Assembly: GCF_004361735.1 (NCBI RefSeq)
Contig: NZ_SNVV01000012.1
Span: 108,865 to 172,864, forward strand
DNA length: 64,000 nt
Source: Azoarcus indigens
Lineage (GTDB): Bacteria; Pseudomonadota; Gammaproteobacteria; Burkholderiales; Rhodocyclaceae
Reading direction: 5' to 3'
Shown: positions 40,354-48,889 of the stretch, piece by piece
Position numbering within the stretch: the stretch's first letter is position 1
How the letters are laid out: each line of letters opens with the position of its first letter
Made by a program: the position numbers and the translations under genes
The notes under the pieces: generated by a model
Seen by the model: the letters and a program-made list of their open reading frames with translations, nothing else
Told to the model about the DNA's origin: nothing
Database searches by the model: none

Positions 40354-41312
40354 TCCACCTCCTTGCTTCCCAACAGCCGCAGCAAGTCCGCGAAGTCGCT
40401 CGCCAGCGGCGCGCTCCAGGCCAGTTCCTCACCGCTGGCCGGATGCACCAGCCCCAGCCGGAAGGCGTGCAGCGCCTGCCGCGGAAATGCGTCCATCGCT
40501 GCGACGCCGGTGCGCCGCTGGCCATAGACCGGATCGCCGATCAATGGATGGCCGATATGCGCCATGTGCACCCGGATCTGGTGGGTGCGGCCGGTCTCCA
40601 GCCGGCACTCGACCAGTGCCGCGCGGCCCAATCGCTCGCGCAGGGAATAGCGGGTGAGCGCCGGCCGGCCGCTCTGCACCACCGCCATCTTGATGCGCTG
40701 GCTGGGGTGGCGGCCTATGGGCGCATCCACGGTGCCCATGATGCCGGGCTCACCCTGCACCAGCGCCAGGTAGTGGCGCTTCACCGTGCGCGCCTGCAAC
40801 TGGCGGATGAGATCCGTCTGCGCCGCCAGGGTCTTGGCCACCACCAGCAGGCCGCTGGTGTCCTTGTCCAGCCGGTGGACGATGCCGGCGCGGGGTATGG
40901 CAGCAACCTCAGGGGCGTGGTGGAGCAAGGCGTTGAGCAGCGTGCCGCTCCAGTTACCACTGCCGGGATGGACCACCAGCCCGGCCGGCTTGTCGATCAC
41001 CAGGATATGTGCATCCTCGAACACAACGCTCAGCGGAATGTCCTCCGGCAGCGCAGCGGTGGCCGCCGGCAGTGGCGCCTCGTCAATCTCCAGTGCTTCG
41101 CCGCCCCAGATCTTGTGCTTGGCGTCCGGCGAAACACCGTTCACCCGGATGCGCCCTTCCTTGAGCCAGGATTGCAGGCGGCTGCGGGAATGTTCGGGGA
41201 AGAGTCGGGCCAGCGCCTGGTCCAGCCTGAGTCCGGCGAAGTCCGCCGGAATGCTCAGTTCACGACAAGACCCCGCCTCGTCCGCCGGGCTATAATCCTC
41301 AAGTTCATTCAC
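40338..41312 (-). CDS. rluD: 23S rRNA pseudouridine(1911/1915/1917) synthase
   Basis: Makes pseudouridines in helix 69 of 23S rRNA. An N-terminal S4 domain (RLDQALARLFPEHSRSRLQSWLKEGRIRVNG) is followed by the RsuA/RluA catalytic domain with HRLDKDTSGLLVVAKT. A GTG at 41312 gives 324 residues and avoids overlap with bamD on the other strand; an upstream ATG at 41405 would overlap bamD by 80 bases and is rejected. bamD is divergent, as in many Proteobacteria. Confidence 0.93.
   Translation of the reverse strand: MNELEDYSPADEAGSCRELSIPADFAGLRLDQALARLFPEHSRSRLQSWLKEGRIRVNGVSPDAKHKIWGGEALEIDEAPLPAATAALPEDIPLSVVFEDAHILVIDKPAGLVVHPGSGNWSGTLLNALLHHAPEVAAIPRAGIVHRLDKDTSGLLVVAKTLAAQTDLIRQLQARTVKRHYLALVQGEPGIMGTVDAPIGRHPSQRIKMAVVQSGRPALTRYSLRERLGRAALVECRLETGRTHQIRVHMAHIGHPLIGDPVYGQRRTGVAAMDAFPRQALHAFRLGLVHPASGEELAWSAPLASDFADLLRLLGSKEVECPMS
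41291..41296 (+). promoter_or_regulatory. Likely bamD -10 element
   Basis: A perfect TATAAT lies 30 bases before the bamD ATG, inside the first codons of divergent rluD. A convincing -35 is not seen. Confidence 0.5.
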
Positions 41313-41325
41313 GCGAGTGTTATCG

Positions 41326-42123
41326 ATGGCTAGGTTCACCCTCGGAAGTTTAGCGGTTATCGGCGCCCTGCTCATTGGCGGCTGCAGCGGCGTGCCGGAC
41401 CTCAACGACGAAACTGCGGGCTGGAATGCCCAGAAGCTCTATTCCGAGGCGAAATCGTCGATGAACGAGGGCGGGTACGACCGCGCCATCCAGCTGTTCG
41501 AGAAGCTGGAAGCCCGCTACCCCTACGGCCGCTACGCCCAGCAGGCGCAGATTGAAGTCGCCTACGCCTATTACAAGCAGGGCGAGGCAGCGCTTTCCAT
41601 CGCCGCCGCCGACCGCTTCATCAAACTGCACCCCAACCATCCCAATGTGGATTACGTCTATTACCTGAAAGGGCTGGTGAATTTCAACGAGGATCTCGGC
41701 CTGCTCGCCGGCCTGTCCAACCAGGATTTGTCGGAGCGCGACCCCAAGGGTGCCCACGAAGCCTTCGACACCTTCCGCGACCTCGTCACCCGCTTCCCGG
41801 AGAGCCGCTATTCCGAGGACGCCCGCCAGCGCATGCGTTACCTGGTGAACTCCCTGGCCGCGCATGAAGTGCATGTATCGCGTTATTACTACCGTCGCGG
41901 CGCCTACGTGGCTGCAATCAATCGCGCCCAGGCGGCAATCACCTCTTACCCGAACGCGCCGGCCAACGAGGAAGCGCTGTATCTGCTGGTGAAGAGTTAC
42001 GAAGCGCTGGGCATGAACGACCTGCGCGATGACGCCGACCGCGTGCTGCGCAAGAACTTCCCCAACAGCGTCTATTACAGCGGCGGCCCGGCGGACAGCC
42101 GGCCGTGGTGGCAGCTCTGGTAA
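41326..42123 (+). CDS. bamD: Outer membrane assembly lipoprotein BamD
   Basis: Essential lipoprotein of the Bam complex that inserts beta-barrel proteins in the outer membrane (ComL in Neisseria). The ATG at 41326 gives a lipoprotein signal with Cys20 after LIGG, followed by about five TPR repeats (AQKLYSEAKSSMNEGGYDRAIQLFEKLEARYPYG). 265 residues. It is followed by a strong terminator. Confidence 0.95.
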   Translation: MARFTLGSLAVIGALLIGGCSGVPDLNDETAGWNAQKLYSEAKSSMNEGGYDRAIQLFEKLEARYPYGRYAQQAQIEVAYAYYKQGEAALSIAAADRFIKLHPNHPNVDYVYYLKGLVNFNEDLGLLAGLSNQDLSERDPKGAHEAFDTFRDLVTRFPESRYSEDARQRMRYLVNSLAAHEVHVSRYYYRRGAYVAAINRAQAAITSYPNAPANEEALYLLVKSYEALGMNDLRDDADRVLRKNFPNSVYYSGGPADSRPWWQLW

Positions 42124-42142
42124 GCGCTTTATCCGCCCAATG

Positions 42143-42169
42143 AAAAAACGCCGCTTCGCGGCGTTTTTT
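42143..42169 (+). terminator. Terminator after bamD
   Basis: AAAAAACGCCGC / GCGGCGTTTTTT perfect 12-base arms with a 3-base loop. T-runs on both strands make it suitable for both bamD and the convergent guanylyltransferase gene. Confidence 0.92.
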
Positions 42170-42191
42170 CATTTCTTTCCCCGCGCTGGTC

Positions 42192-43634
42192 TCAGCCCCG
42201 CCCGTAGGTGTCCTCGAAGCGCACGATGTCGTCCTCCCCAAGATAGGAGCCGGACTGCACCTCTATCATCTCCAGCGGCACCTTGCCCGGGTTCTCCAGA
42301 CGGTGGGTGGTGCCCAGCGGGATGTAGGTGGACTGGTTCTCCGCCAGCAGGAAACTCTCCTCGCCACGGGTAACGCGGGCAGTGCCGCGCACCACGATCC
42401 AGTGCTCGGCGCGATGATGATGCATCTGCAGACTCAGCTGGGCGCCTGGCTTCACCACGATGCGCTTCACCTGGAAGCGGTCGCCGGCGTCGATGGAATC
42501 GTAGAAGCCCCAGGGGCGATGGACCTTGCGATGCGTGTCCGCCTGCGTCCGGGAGCCGGCCTTCAGGCGCGCCACCAGCTTCTTCACGTCCTGGGTGCGG
42601 TCGCGGCGGGCGACCAGCACCGCGTCCGGCGTCTCCACCACCACCAGGCCATCCACGCCCAGGCAGGTGACCATGCGGTCGGAAGCGTGGACCAGGCTGT
42701 CACGGGTATCTTCCAGCAGCACGTCGCCGCGCACCGCATTGCCGTCGCCGTCGCGTTCGGCCAGGGTCCACAGCGCGTCCCAGGCGCCGACGTCCGACCA
42801 GCCGGCCTCCAGCGGCACGACCCGCGGCGGAATGCCCAGCTCCGGCGCGGCGGCGAGCTTCTCCATTACCGCGTAGTCGATCGAGTCCGAGGGGCAGACC
42901 TCGAAGGCCTCGCGGCCGACGCGCACGAAGTCGCTATCCTGCTTCGCCGCCTCATAGGCACTGCGGCAGGCGGCCGCCATCTCCGGCGCGAAATGGGCGA
43001 TGGCCTTCAGCCAGACGCTAGCACGCAGCAGGAAGAGGCCGCTGTTCCACAGATAACCTTCGGCGATGTAGCGGGCGGCGGTATCCATATCCGGCTTCTC
43101 GACGAAGGCCTCCACCGCCAGTACCCCCTCGCCCGCCGCGGCGCCGGGGCGAATGTAGCCGTAACCGGTTTCCGGCCGGTCGGGCACGATGCCGAAGGTA
43201 ACCATGGCGCCCTCCAGCGCAGCCGCCAGGCCGATATCGATGGCCTGGTGGAAGGCCACGCGGTCGCGGATCACATGGTCCGCGGGCATCACCAGCAGCA
43301 GCGCATCCTCGCCCGCGCCTTCGGCCACCAGCGCAGCCAGCGTCAGCGCCGGCGCGGTGTTACGGCCGGCCGGCTCGAGCACCACCCGGTCGGTCGCATG
43401 GCCACACAGCTGCAACTGCTCCGCAGTGATGAAGCGGTACTCCTCGTTGCAGACGACGATAGGCGCCGCGGCCACCGGCGCACGGCCCTCGAAGCCTTCC
43501 AGCCGCCGCGCGGTGGCCTGCAGCATGGTGTCGTCGCCGGACAGGGCCAGCAGCTGCTTGGGATAGCGTTCGCGGGACAAGGGCCACAGGCGGGTGCCGG
43601 AGCCACCGGAAAGGATGACGGGTTGGAGCTTCAT
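42192..43634 (-). CDS. manC: Mannose-1-phosphate guanylyltransferase / mannose-6-phosphate isomerase
   Basis: Bifunctional enzyme for GDP-mannose synthesis. The nucleotidyltransferase signature GGSGTRLWPLSRERYPKQLL is at the N-terminus and a C-terminal cupin isomerase domain carries RPWGFYDSIDAGDRFQVKRI and MHHHRAEHWIVVRGTA. The start at 43634 (MKLQPVILSGG) gives 480 residues, the normal type II PMI length. No polysaccharide gene cluster is adjacent. Confidence 0.93.
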   Translation of the reverse strand: MKLQPVILSGGSGTRLWPLSRERYPKQLLALSGDDTMLQATARRLEGFEGRAPVAAAPIVVCNEEYRFITAEQLQLCGHATDRVVLEPAGRNTAPALTLAALVAEGAGEDALLLVMPADHVIRDRVAFHQAIDIGLAAALEGAMVTFGIVPDRPETGYGYIRPGAAAGEGVLAVEAFVEKPDMDTAARYIAEGYLWNSGLFLLRASVWLKAIAHFAPEMAAACRSAYEAAKQDSDFVRVGREAFEVCPSDSIDYAVMEKLAAAPELGIPPRVVPLEAGWSDVGAWDALWTLAERDGDGNAVRGDVLLEDTRDSLVHASDRMVTCLGVDGLVVVETPDAVLVARRDRTQDVKKLVARLKAGSRTQADTHRKVHRPWGFYDSIDAGDRFQVKRIVVKPGAQLSLQMHHHRAEHWIVVRGTARVTRGEESFLLAENQSTYIPLGTTHRLENPGKVPLEMIEVQSGSYLGEDDIVRFEDTYGRG

Positions 43635-43706
43635 ATGGGGATTCGCTGAGAGTTGGGCCAGCGCCGGCAGCACGCCGGCCAAGGGCATCAGCATACGCGA
43701 AAGGCT

Positions 43707-43889
43707 GGGCCCGTTGCGGGATCGGCCCGTTGCGGGGCCGGCTCATAGAGGCTGCGGCCCGTTGCGGGCCAGGCCCTGGCGCTCCAAACCCCCAAGCCCG
43801 ACAGCCGCCACTCGCAAGCCAGAGTGCCATTGGAAACGGGCCGCACCGCGCGTCCCGTCGGAAGAAGGGAACGCGCTGCGGCCCGTTTC
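43707..43889. repeat. Palindromic GGCCCGTT repeat cluster between manC and paaH
   Basis: The 310-base gap 43635-43944 has no gene. It carries GGCCCGTTGCGGG three times in direct orientation (about 43707, 43724 and 43755) and a large inverted repeat, GAAACGGGCCGC at 43833-43844 and GCGGCCCGTTTC at 43878-43889, whose inner part continues to pair (GCGCGTCCC with GGGAACGCGC, one base unpaired). This resembles a REP- or MITE-like element. No flanking target duplication was recognised. Confidence 0.65.
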
Positions 43890-43944
43890 ATCTCACCTCG
43901 CCGCCCCGCCGCCAACCGTAGAGCGGAGCAAGGTTCAACCCGGC

Positions 43945-45480
43945 TCAGCCCTCGTGGAACTGGCCCTGGCTGCGCAGCGCCAAGCGCTGCAGCAGCGGCG
44001 ACACCCGGTAGCGCTCTTCGCCGTAGTGCTCGCGCAGGTTCAGCAGCACCTTGGCGACGAAGCCCAGGCCCAGCTGGTCGGCCCAGGAGAGCGGGCCCCT
44101 CGGGTAATTGGTGCCGAAGCGCATCGCAGTGTCGATATCGGCGGCGTTGCCTATGCCCTGCAGCACCGCGTCCGAACCCTCGTTGGCGAGCATGGCCACC
44201 GTGCGCAGCGCCACCATGCCGGCGATGTCGTCGATGCGGCTCACCACGATGCCGGCGCGCTGCAGCGTGCCCACCACCGCGCCCCAGGCACCGTGGCCGC
44301 AGTCATCGGAGCGGCTCAGCAGCAGGCGCGGCGTGGTGGCGTAGTCCAGGCAGAGGTCGAACAGCACCAGGTTGGCGATGCCTTCCTCGGCGGCACGGCG
44401 AGAGGCGCTGCGGCCGTCGGACAGCGTCAACCGGGCAGAGCCGATTTCCAGCCAGCCCTGCACGCCGGCGTCGCCGGATTCGCGGCGCACTTCCACGCCA
44501 GCGCTTTCCAGACGGCCGATCAGGGCGGCGGCAGCGCCGAGGTCGCCTACCGCGGTCACCGGCAGGTCGGCGGTGTGCAGTTCCTCCTCCTGCGCCTGCG
44601 GCTTGGCGGCGCCTTCGGCGTAGTTATAGAAACCGTGGCCGCTCTTGCGCCCCAGGCGGCCGGCGGCCACCAGTTCCTGCTGGATCAGGCTGGGGGCGAA
44701 GCGGCGGTCGCCGAAGTAGGCGTCGAACACCGAGTTGGTGACTGCGAAGTTCACATCGTGGCCGATCAGATCCATCAGCTCGAAGGGGCCCATCGGGAAA
44801 TTGCAGCCCTCGCGCAGCGCGGCATCCACCGTCGCCGGCTCGGCGGCGCGCTCGGCCAGCACCCGCAGCGCCTCGGCGTAGAACGGCCGGGCAACGCGGT
44901 TCACGATGAAGCCCGGGGTGGACTTCGCATGCACCGGCACCTTGCCCCAGGCCTTGGCAGTGGCGTACAGGGTTTCGGCGATGGCGGGATCGGTGGCGAG
45001 GCCGGAGACGATCTCCACCAGCTTCATGCGCGGCGCCGGGTTGAAGAAGTGCAGGCCGCCCAGCCGTTCCGGCCGAGCCAGCGCGGCGGCCATGGCGGTG
45101 ATGGACAGGGAGGAAGTGTTGCTCGCCAGGATGGCGTCGGTCGGCAGCAGGGCTTCCAGCTGCTTGAACAGCGACTGCTTCACCTCGAGGTTCTCGACGA
45201 TGGCCTCGATGGCAAGGCCGGCGTCCGCCGCCTGGGCGAGGTCGGTCACCGCGCTCACCCGGCCCAGCACCGCCGCGCGTTCGGCCTCTTCCATCCTGCC
45301 CTTGGAAACGAGGAAGGCGAGGTCCTTGCCGATGCCGGCAATGCCGCGCTCTATCGCCTCCGCCCGGGTGTCGTAGAGGTACACCGGGTGGCCGGCGGCC
45401 GCTGCAACGTGCGCGATACCCGCGCCCATCGCACCGGCACCGATCACCAGAACGCTCGTTTGGGGATTCAGTGCTGCCAT
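43945..45480 (-). CDS. paaH: 3-hydroxyacyl-CoA dehydrogenase (PaaH/PaaC type)
   Basis: Oxidises 3-hydroxyadipyl-CoA (or similar) to the 3-oxo form. The NAD motif GAGAMGAGIA is at about residues 14-23, the catalytic His in GGLHFFNPAPRMKLVE, and a second C-terminal 3HCDH domain follows (RFGTNYPRGPLSWADQLG), giving 511 residues, the two-domain length of phenylacetate-pathway PaaH. It is the last gene of the long minus-strand benzoate operon, which fits the beta-oxidation steps after BoxD. Confidence 0.85.
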   Translation of the reverse strand: MAALNPQTSVLVIGAGAMGAGIAHVAAAAGHPVYLYDTRAEAIERGIAGIGKDLAFLVSKGRMEEAERAAVLGRVSAVTDLAQAADAGLAIEAIVENLEVKQSLFKQLEALLPTDAILASNTSSLSITAMAAALARPERLGGLHFFNPAPRMKLVEIVSGLATDPAIAETLYATAKAWGKVPVHAKSTPGFIVNRVARPFYAEALRVLAERAAEPATVDAALREGCNFPMGPFELMDLIGHDVNFAVTNSVFDAYFGDRRFAPSLIQQELVAAGRLGRKSGHGFYNYAEGAAKPQAQEEELHTADLPVTAVGDLGAAAALIGRLESAGVEVRRESGDAGVQGWLEIGSARLTLSDGRSASRRAAEEGIANLVLFDLCLDYATTPRLLLSRSDDCGHGAWGAVVGTLQRAGIVVSRIDDIAGMVALRTVAMLANEGSDAVLQGIGNAADIDTAMRFGTNYPRGPLSWADQLGLGFVAKVLLNLREHYGEERYRVSPLLQRLALRSQGQFHEG

Positions 45481-45570
45481 TTGTATTTCTTCTCCACTAG
45501 TACGCGCCGCACCGCCGCCGGCACACCGCCCTTCCAGGGCAGCGCACGCAGTGACGTGGGGCGCTTCGGG

Positions 45571-45735
45571 TCAGTCGTCCAGACCGATGAAGCTGCTCTT
45601 GGGGTTGCCGCAATCCGGGCACACCCAATCCTCAGGCACGGCTTCCCAGGGCGTACCCGCCGGGATGCCGTCTTCGGGCAGTCCCTGCTCCTCGTCGTAG
45701 GGGAAGAAGCAGGCGCCACATTGGTATTTGGCCAT
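45571..45735 (-). CDS. Rubredoxin
   Basis: 54-residue one-iron electron carrier. The iron cysteines are in YQCGAC (Cys6, Cys9) and CPDCGNP (about 39, 42); [31 protein letters not shown] sequence is diagnostic (read here in pieces as [14 protein letters not shown] and [11 protein letters not shown]). The first loop has FFP after the second cysteine, where GF/GY is usual. It lies between a quinone oxidoreductase gene and paaH in the benzoate operon. An electron-transfer partner is not evident. Confidence 0.93.
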   Translation of the reverse strand: MAKYQCGACFFPYDEEQGLPEDGIPAGTPWEAVPEDWVCPDCGNPKSSFIGLDD

Positions 45736-45813
45736 GATCGTTATCCTTTTGTCTCGATTCGGGGTTGGAAAAACAGGCGAGCGGGTGAAAAAACCGGGTC
45801 CGCTCCGCCCCGG

Positions 45814-46797
45814 TCACGCCTCTGCGGGCGTGATCAACAGCTTGCCCGGCGCCTTGCGCCCGGCCAGCATCTGCAGCGCTTCGGCGCCACGCGACAAGGG
45901 GTAGCGGGCGCTGATCCGCGGCCGCAGGCTGCCGTCGGCGAAGCCCGCCAGCACCTGGCCGACCTGCTCCGCCGCCCGCGCCGGCTCGCGCCGCAGCAAT
46001 TCATCCCAGAACACGCCGCTGGCCTCGCAGCCCTTGAGCAGCAGCAGGTTGGCCGGCAGGCGCGGAATCTCGCCGGCGGCGAAGCCGATCACCAGCAGGC
46101 GGCCGCGCCAGGCGGTGGCGCGCAAGGCGCTCTCGGTGAAGGCGCCGCCGACGACGTCGATCACCACATCCGCGCCGCGGCCGGCGGTGAGTTCCTTCAC
46201 TGCGTCCTTCAGTTCCTGCCGGCTGTATTCGATGCCGAGGTCGGCGCCGGCCTCGCGGCACAAGGCCAGGCGCTCCGGTGAACTGGCGGCGGCGATCACC
46301 CGGGCGCCGGCGGCATGGGCGATCTGCACCGCCGCCAGGCCGACGCCGCCGGCCGCGCCCAGCACCAGCACGGTTTCGCCGGCGGCCAGGCGGCCGCGGT
46401 CATGTAAGGCGAACCAGGCGGTGCCGTAGGCCACCAGCCCGGCGGCGGCGCTATCGAAATCCACAGCCTGCGGCAGCCGCCAGGTCTGGCTGACACGGGC
46501 CCGGCACAGCTCGGCGTCGCCGCCGTAGGAGGTGAAGGCGCATACGCGGTCGCCGATCCGGAAGCCGGCCACGCCCTCGCCCACCGCCGCCACCGTGCCG
46601 GCCACCTCGCCGCCGGGAGCGAAGGGCAGCGGCGGCTTGATCTGGTACTTACCCTGCACGATCAGGGTGTCGTAGAAATTCACGCCGGCGGCGGCCACCC
46701 GCAGCACCAGCTCGCCAGCGGCCGGCTGCGGATCGGGCAGCTCGCCCAGCCGCAGGCCGGCGATGCCCTCGTTGCGGTCGCAGATCAACGCGCGCAT
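45814..46797 (-). CDS. NADPH:quinone oxidoreductase, MDR family
   Basis: Zinc-free medium-chain reductase related to QOR/Qor1. The N-terminal GroES-like domain ([34 protein letters not shown]) precedes a Rossmann motif ([16 protein letters not shown]) and a family C-terminus. 327 residues; the start at 46797 ([11 protein letters not shown]) matches family N-termini. An enoyl-CoA reductase or detoxifying quinone reductase are both possible; the place in the benzoate operon does not decide. Confidence 0.82.
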   Translation of the reverse strand: MRALICDRNEGIAGLRLGELPDPQPAAGELVLRVAAAGVNFYDTLIVQGKYQIKPPLPFAPGGEVAGTVAAVGEGVAGFRIGDRVCAFTSYGGDAELCRARVSQTWRLPQAVDFDSAAAGLVAYGTAWFALHDRGRLAAGETVLVLGAAGGVGLAAVQIAHAAGARVIAAASSPERLALCREAGADLGIEYSRQELKDAVKELTAGRGADVVIDVVGGAFTESALRATAWRGRLLVIGFAAGEIPRLPANLLLLKGCEASGVFWDELLRREPARAAEQVGQVLAGFADGSLRPRISARYPLSRGAEALQMLAGRKAPGKLLITPAEA

Positions 46798-46810
46798 GGC
46801 CGCTGCATCC

Positions 46811-47614
46811 TCAGAACGGCGCGCCGGGCGGGAAGGCGGGCGTGCGCCGCTCGCGCACCGCCGCCAGCCCTTCACGCACTTCCGGGCCGGTGAAGCCGAG
46901 CATTTCCAGCGCCACCGAGTTGTCGAAGAGGGGGCCGGCCTGGCGCAGCCAGTTGTTCAGGCTGTGCTTGGTCCAGCGCAGCGCGCTCTGCGGCCCGGCG
47001 GCGAGTTTTGCGGCGATGTCGAAGGCGCTGTCCATCAGCGCATCCGCCTCCACCGCCATGGACACCAGGCCGATGCGCTCCGCCTCTTCGCCGCTGACTT
47101 CGTCCGACAGCAGCAGGTGCAGCTTGGCGCGGGCCATGCCGCACAGCAGCGGCCAGATGATGGCGGCGTGGTCGCCGGCGGCCACGCCCAGCCGGGTGTG
47201 GCCGTCGATCAGGCGGGCGTTCTTCGCCGCGATGGAAATGTCCGCCAGCAGCGCCACCGCCAGGCCGCCGCCGACCGCCGGGCCGTTGATGGCGGAGACG
47301 ATGATCTTGGAGCAGTTGATCATGTTGTACACGATCTCCCGCGCCTCCTTCCACACCCGGGCGCGGTGCTCGAAGCTGTCCACCATGTCGGCCACCAGCT
47401 CCAGCGTGCCGCCGGCGGAGAAGCCCTTGGCCTGGCCGCGGACAATGGCCACCGAGATGTCTGGATCGCGGTCGATGTCGCGCCAGATGTCGGCCAGTTC
47501 GCCGTGGCCGGCGTGGTCGGCGGCCGGCAGTTTGCCGTCGCGGCCCATGATGACCTCGGCGATGCCTTTGTCGTGCTTCACCACCTGCAGGCCGGTGTAG
47601 CGGCTGTAATCCAT
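46811..47614 (-). CDS. Enoyl-CoA hydratase/isomerase (crotonase) family protein
   Basis: 267-residue crotonase-fold protein. The oxyanion segments are seen ([11 protein letters not shown] and [17 protein letters not shown]), but the two glutamates used by classical hydratases appear replaced: GGGLA instead of GGGCE (Ala119) and GHTRLG where PExLLG is expected (His139). It may therefore be an isomerase, hydrolase or ring-cleavage-related member rather than a hydratase. The start at 47614 ([12 protein letters not shown]) excludes a long shadow extension. It lies after a thioesterase gene in the benzoate operon. Confidence 0.82.
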   Translation of the reverse strand: MDYSRYTGLQVVKHDKGIAEVIMGRDGKLPAADHAGHGELADIWRDIDRDPDISVAIVRGQAKGFSAGGTLELVADMVDSFEHRARVWKEAREIVYNMINCSKIIVSAINGPAVGGGLAVALLADISIAAKNARLIDGHTRLGVAAGDHAAIIWPLLCGMARAKLHLLLSDEVSGEEAERIGLVSMAVEADALMDSAFDIAAKLAAGPQSALRWTKHSLNNWLRQAGPLFDNSVALEMLGFTGPEVREGLAAVRERRTPAFPPGAPF

Positions 47615-47670
47615 GCTGCGTTTCCTTTTGCGATGCGCCGGGGCGCGCCGGCGGAAAACGGCGGCCGCGC

Positions 47671-48111
47671 TCAGCGCGCCGCCAGGTCTTCCCCGCCCGG
47701 CTTCAGGTAAGCGGCGAATTTCGGCCGCCAGAATTCGTCGATCGGCACGCCCTTCAACTTGTCCATGTCGGCGAGCACGAACTTGAGGCGGGCGCGCACC
47801 CTGTCCTTGTCGCCGACGCCGGCGGCGATCTCCACTTCCACCGAGGCGTTGCCGATGCGCGCCACCTGCAGGCGGAAGGTGAGCACGTCGCCGTAGCGCG
47901 AGGGCGTGAGGTATTCCACGTCCAGCTTCACCGTGGGGATGCCGAGGCGGCGCACCTCGTGCAGGTCCTGGAAGCCGACCCCCAGGCCGTCGGCGAACCA
48001 GTCTTCCACCACCTCGTTGAACAGCTCCACGTAGCGCGGATAGAAGACGATGCCGGCCGGATCGCAGTGGGCGAAGCGAACACGCTTGTTGCGCTCGAAG
48101 ATCCTCGCCAT
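47671..48111 (-). CDS. 4-hydroxybenzoyl-CoA thioesterase family protein
   Basis: Hotdog-fold acyl-CoA thioesterase, 146 residues. The catalytic motif RFAHCDPAGIVFYPRYVELFNEVVEDW has Asp17 at the position used by the Pseudomonas-type 4-hydroxybenzoyl-CoA thioesterase. In a benzoate operon it may release CoA from benzoyl-CoA or dead-end CoA esters, a role proposed for similar genes in box clusters. It is four bases after the hydrolase gene. Confidence 0.88.
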   Translation of the reverse strand: MARIFERNKRVRFAHCDPAGIVFYPRYVELFNEVVEDWFADGLGVGFQDLHEVRRLGIPTVKLDVEYLTPSRYGDVLTFRLQVARIGNASVEVEIAAGVGDKDRVRARLKFVLADMDKLKGVPIDEFWRPKFAAYLKPGGEDLAAR

Positions 48112-48114
48112 GGC

Positions 48115-48888
48115 TCAGGCCTCCACCGTGCGTTCGAGGAAGGCGGAGACGGCGGCGATCACCGCCTCCGGCTGGTCCTTGTGCGGCGAGTGGCGGCAGT
48201 CGGCCAGCTTCACCAGCTCGACGTCGCGGGCGCCGGCGGCGATGCGTTCGATCTGCGCCATGGTGCCGTACTCGTCGTCCTCGCCCTGCAGCGCCAGCAC
48301 CGGGCATTCGATGCGCGGCAGGTATTCCTCGATGTTCCAGGCGCGGAAATCCGGGTGCAGCCAGATGTCGTTCCAGCCCCAGAAGGCAGCGTCCACGTCG
48401 GCGTGGTACTTGCCCAGCCGCGCCGGCAGATCGGTGCTGGTGTAGGCGATCTTCGCCAGGGCGATGCTGCTCACCGAGATGTCCTCCACCATCACATGCG
48501 GCGCCATCGCGATCACCCCGGCCAGCGGCGTGTCGGTGCCGCCGGCGCAGATCAGGGCGATGGAGCCGCCGTCTGAATGGCCGAACAGCAGCGGCCGCTC
48601 CAGCTCCAGCGCGGAAAGAAAGGCCGGCAGCACCGCCAGCCCTTCGTCATGCATGTAGCTCACCGCCCGCGGCAGCGCCGCCGGGCCGGAGCCGCCGTAG
48701 CCGGCGCGGGAATAGACCACCGCTTCGCAGCCGGTGGCGTCGGCCACCTTCTGCGGGAAGTCGCGCCACATTGCCACCGAGCCCAGGCCCTCGTGCAGGA
48801 AGACGATGGCGGGCGCCCCCTCGCGCGGGTGGGCCGAGGGCAGGCGGACGTACTCGATCGGGGTGCCGTTGATGCGGATGCTCTTCAC
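48115..48888 (-). CDS. Alpha/beta hydrolase
   Basis: 257-residue alpha/beta hydrolase with nucleophile elbow GHSDGG (Ser105), oxyanion LHEGLGS near residue 31-37, acid in GEDDEYG and His in CRHSPHKDQPE. A GTG at 48888 is chosen: GGAG lies nine bases before it and it follows the livF stop by one base; a TTG at 48900 is the alternative. Similar genes in box clusters have been suggested to act on lactone or ester by-products, but the substrate here is not known. Confidence 0.82.
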   Translation of the reverse strand: MKSIRINGTPIEYVRLPSAHPREGAPAIVFLHEGLGSVAMWRDFPQKVADATGCEAVVYSRAGYGGSGPAALPRAVSYMHDEGLAVLPAFLSALELERPLLFGHSDGGSIALICAGGTDTPLAGVIAMAPHVMVEDISVSSIALAKIAYTSTDLPARLGKYHADVDAAFWGWNDIWLHPDFRAWNIEEYLPRIECPVLALQGEDDEYGTMAQIERIAAGARDVELVKLADCRHSPHKDQPEAVIAAVSAFLERTVEA

Positions 48889-48889
48889 T

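Noticed and set aside
43594..46281. 895-codon open frame on the plus strand opposite paaH and neighbours
   Set aside because: It runs across manC's start, a repeat region, paaH, rubredoxin and the quinone oxidoreductase on the other strand; the composition is that of a shadow frame.
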